Source: Glycine soja
Lineage: Eukaryota > Streptophyta > Magnoliopsida > Fabales > Fabaceae
NCBI RefSeq assembly: GCF_004193775.1
Contig: NC_041010.1
Coordinates: 42,707,562-42,771,561 of the forward strand
DNA length: 64,000 nucleotides
Direction: 5' to 3'
Each line of letters opens with the position of its first letter. Within the stretch, counting starts at the first letter, position 1. The notes below the pieces were generated by a model. The model worked only from the letters and a program-made list of their open reading frames with translations, did no database searches and was not told the DNA's origin. This document shows, piece by piece, positions 62,683 through 64,000 of this stretch. The position numbers were made by a program, and so were the translations under genes.

Positions 62683-64000
62683 CAATAATAAAAAAAAAGG
62701 ATTTTTCACGACGGTTAAAAAGTACTTTTAATGATGATTGTCAACCGTCTTTGTATATAATAATGTTAAAACAAAAATATTTTTTACGACGGTTATTGTA
62801 ATAATTATCTTTAAAAGGTTCAAACTTTCAAAGACGGTTAATAAAAAATTATCGTCTTAAAAAGTTTTATCAGACATCTTTAAAGTCATTTATGACAAAG
62901 TATTTAAAGATGGTTATTAACTATTAACTGTCTTTGAAAGTCATTTACGATAAAGCATTCAAAAACGAATATTAACTATTAACCATCTTAAAATGCGTTC
63001 TTAAAAAATATCCGTCTTAGAAAACAATTTTATATGACCTATGTTAGTATTAATTATTAATACCTACACTTTTCCTTTATGTTATGCACTTAAATATAAA
63101 AAAATAATATAAATAAGAAATAACTTTGTCTCTTCGATCCAAACAGATTCTGAAACAACTTTGAAAAAATTAATATACCTTCATCAAATCATTCAAAAAA
63201 CTATTCATTTCATAAACTACGACAAGATATATATACAACGGTAAAGAGAAAAAAAAATATAATAATCTTTCAATACCTTATCTTTCGACTTTTTGAGGTG
63301 CGACGATCAACAATTTTTCTTTTCTTTGGTTGCATTCTCTTCAAAGCATAAAATTTTTGTGTACAAATAAATTGGTAGAAAATGAGAAAAATGGACTTGC
63401 ACTCTTAAAGAAAGCAATTAAATATTATTTTTAGGGAGATAACTGAACTATTTTGTGGTTAGAGAAAGCAACATACGTAAATTTTAACCTCTGAAAATTT
63501 ACAATTGGTTGTTTAGGGGAACCTTTGTGGTTATTTTTTATACTATTCTCAAAAGCTTGACAAAAATGACACAGTTTCCAGAAGCAACAAGCATTATGAA
63601 TCATTCATATTTTATATATCCCAGGGAAATGCTAATAGACATCCCTACAGTACATGCGAAAGCCCTGCTGATAGTCCGATGAGGAAGTTCGAACGAACTC
63701 GTCGAAAGCAACTTGACGAAGAGGCTAGCTGCTTCAATGTGAAAGAGATTCACAAAGGGGTGTTGCGTGTGCGCAACTAGGGTTCAACGAGAAGTAAGAG
63801 GTCCTGAGTGCGTGAGACTAGAGTTAGAAAAAGGAAGGGTTCAGTACTGAGGGAGGGCGTGAGACTAGTGCGAAAGGAGAAGCTAGGGTGCGTTTATGTT
63901 TTCAAGAATTAAGACGGTTATTTTATAAAATCTGTCGTAAATTTAATTATAAATAACATTCTAAGGCGATTAATATTTTAAGGCGGTTTTTATTAATTGT
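62683..64000. mobile_element. CACTA-like element end, continuing past the window
   Basis: From 62683 (CAATAATAAA..., possibly a decayed CACTA terminus) the DNA carries many copies of a subterminal motif in both orientations: ACGACGGTT (62708, 62788), CAACCGTCTTT (62746), AAGACGGTTAA (about 62838), AACTGTCTTTG, AACCATCTTA, ATCCGTCTTA to about 63025, and again AAGACGGTTATT and AAGGCGGTTTTT at 63910-63990. Dense short subterminal repeats of this kind mark plant CACTA (En/Spm) elements. Between the arms is non-repetitive DNA, with a GC-rich block at 63630-63900. No transposase is visible, and the far end is outside the window. Confidence 0.55.
63630..63900. other. GC-rich cargo block inside the CACTA-like element
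   Basis: A sharp rise in GC content with unique-looking sequence, including the phrase GCGTGAGACTAG twice (63810s and 63858) and a strong hairpin at 63677-63704 (CGATGA pairs with TCGTCG, GTTCG with CGAAC). On the minus strand it resembles the leader of a captured gene (C/T-rich, GAACCCTAG). No open frame of recognisable protein was found. Confidence 0.4.

Noticed and set aside
63661..63710. A functional hammerhead ribozyme
   Set aside because: The CTGATGA core is not intact, no matching stem III or cleavage triplet could be placed, and part of the core is taken up in a competing hairpin.
1..64000. CRISPR arrays, rRNA genes, or bacterial-type operons
   Set aside because: No regularly spaced repeats with unique spacers, no rRNA-like blocks, and genes have plant introns and mixed orientation.

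Overview
The window looks like nuclear DNA of a legume, most likely a Glycine (soybean-type) genome. The reasons are AT-rich intergenic DNA, multi-exon genes with GT-AG introns, many (TA)n tracts and transposon remnants, and predicted proteins of plant families. The genus is inferred from how familiar the gamma-tocopherol methyltransferase and other proteins look; nothing was searched.

Layout. 1.4-4.2 kb: a dead Mutator-like (MULE) transposase gene (+). 5.4-9.6 kb: a six-exon gamma-tocopherol methyltransferase gene (+) with no visible plastid transit peptide. 10.37-10.79 kb: a foldback Mutator-type MITE with a 9-bp target duplication. 12.4-15.4 kb: a gene for a membrane-anchored coiled-coil protein of unknown role (+). 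18.5-22.9 kb: a poly-Q GLTSCR-domain protein (-), probably a SWI/SNF subunit of the BRIP type. 24.4-26.2 kb: a truncated EMB8-type alpha/beta-hydrolase (+). 27.2-28.0 kb: a CYP89A-type P450 pseudogene (-). 29.8-37.5 kb: a complete 15-exon DNA topoisomerase I gene (-). 39.1-40.7 kb: a 1.4-kb block sandwiched between two long (TA)n arrays. 42.7-43.6 kb: the last four exons of a MEX1-like maltose transporter (-), with no 5' part. 44.9-48.9 kb: a nine-exon plastid sigma factor, SIG1 type (-). 49.9-50.4 kb: a LINE 3' relic. 56.6-58.4 kb: a two-exon glycerol-3-phosphate transporter, G3Pp1 type (-). 62.3-62.5 kb: a dense group of PHR1-type (P1BS) and ACGT-core sites. 62.7 kb to the window end: one end of a CACTA-like element carrying GC-rich non-TE sequence.

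The genes do not form an operon or an obvious pathway. Several products act in or for the plastid (tocopherol methylation, sigma factor, the maltose-exporter relic), but this is ordinary plant gene mixing. Intact genes (TMT, coiled-coil, BRIP-like, TOP1, SIG1, G3Pp1) alternate with gene fragments (EMB8, CYP89A, MEX1) that keep introns or splice sites, so those came from DNA-level duplication and decay, not retroposition. Exon coordinates were worked out by hand from splice signals and reading phase; each complete CDS sums to a multiple of three.
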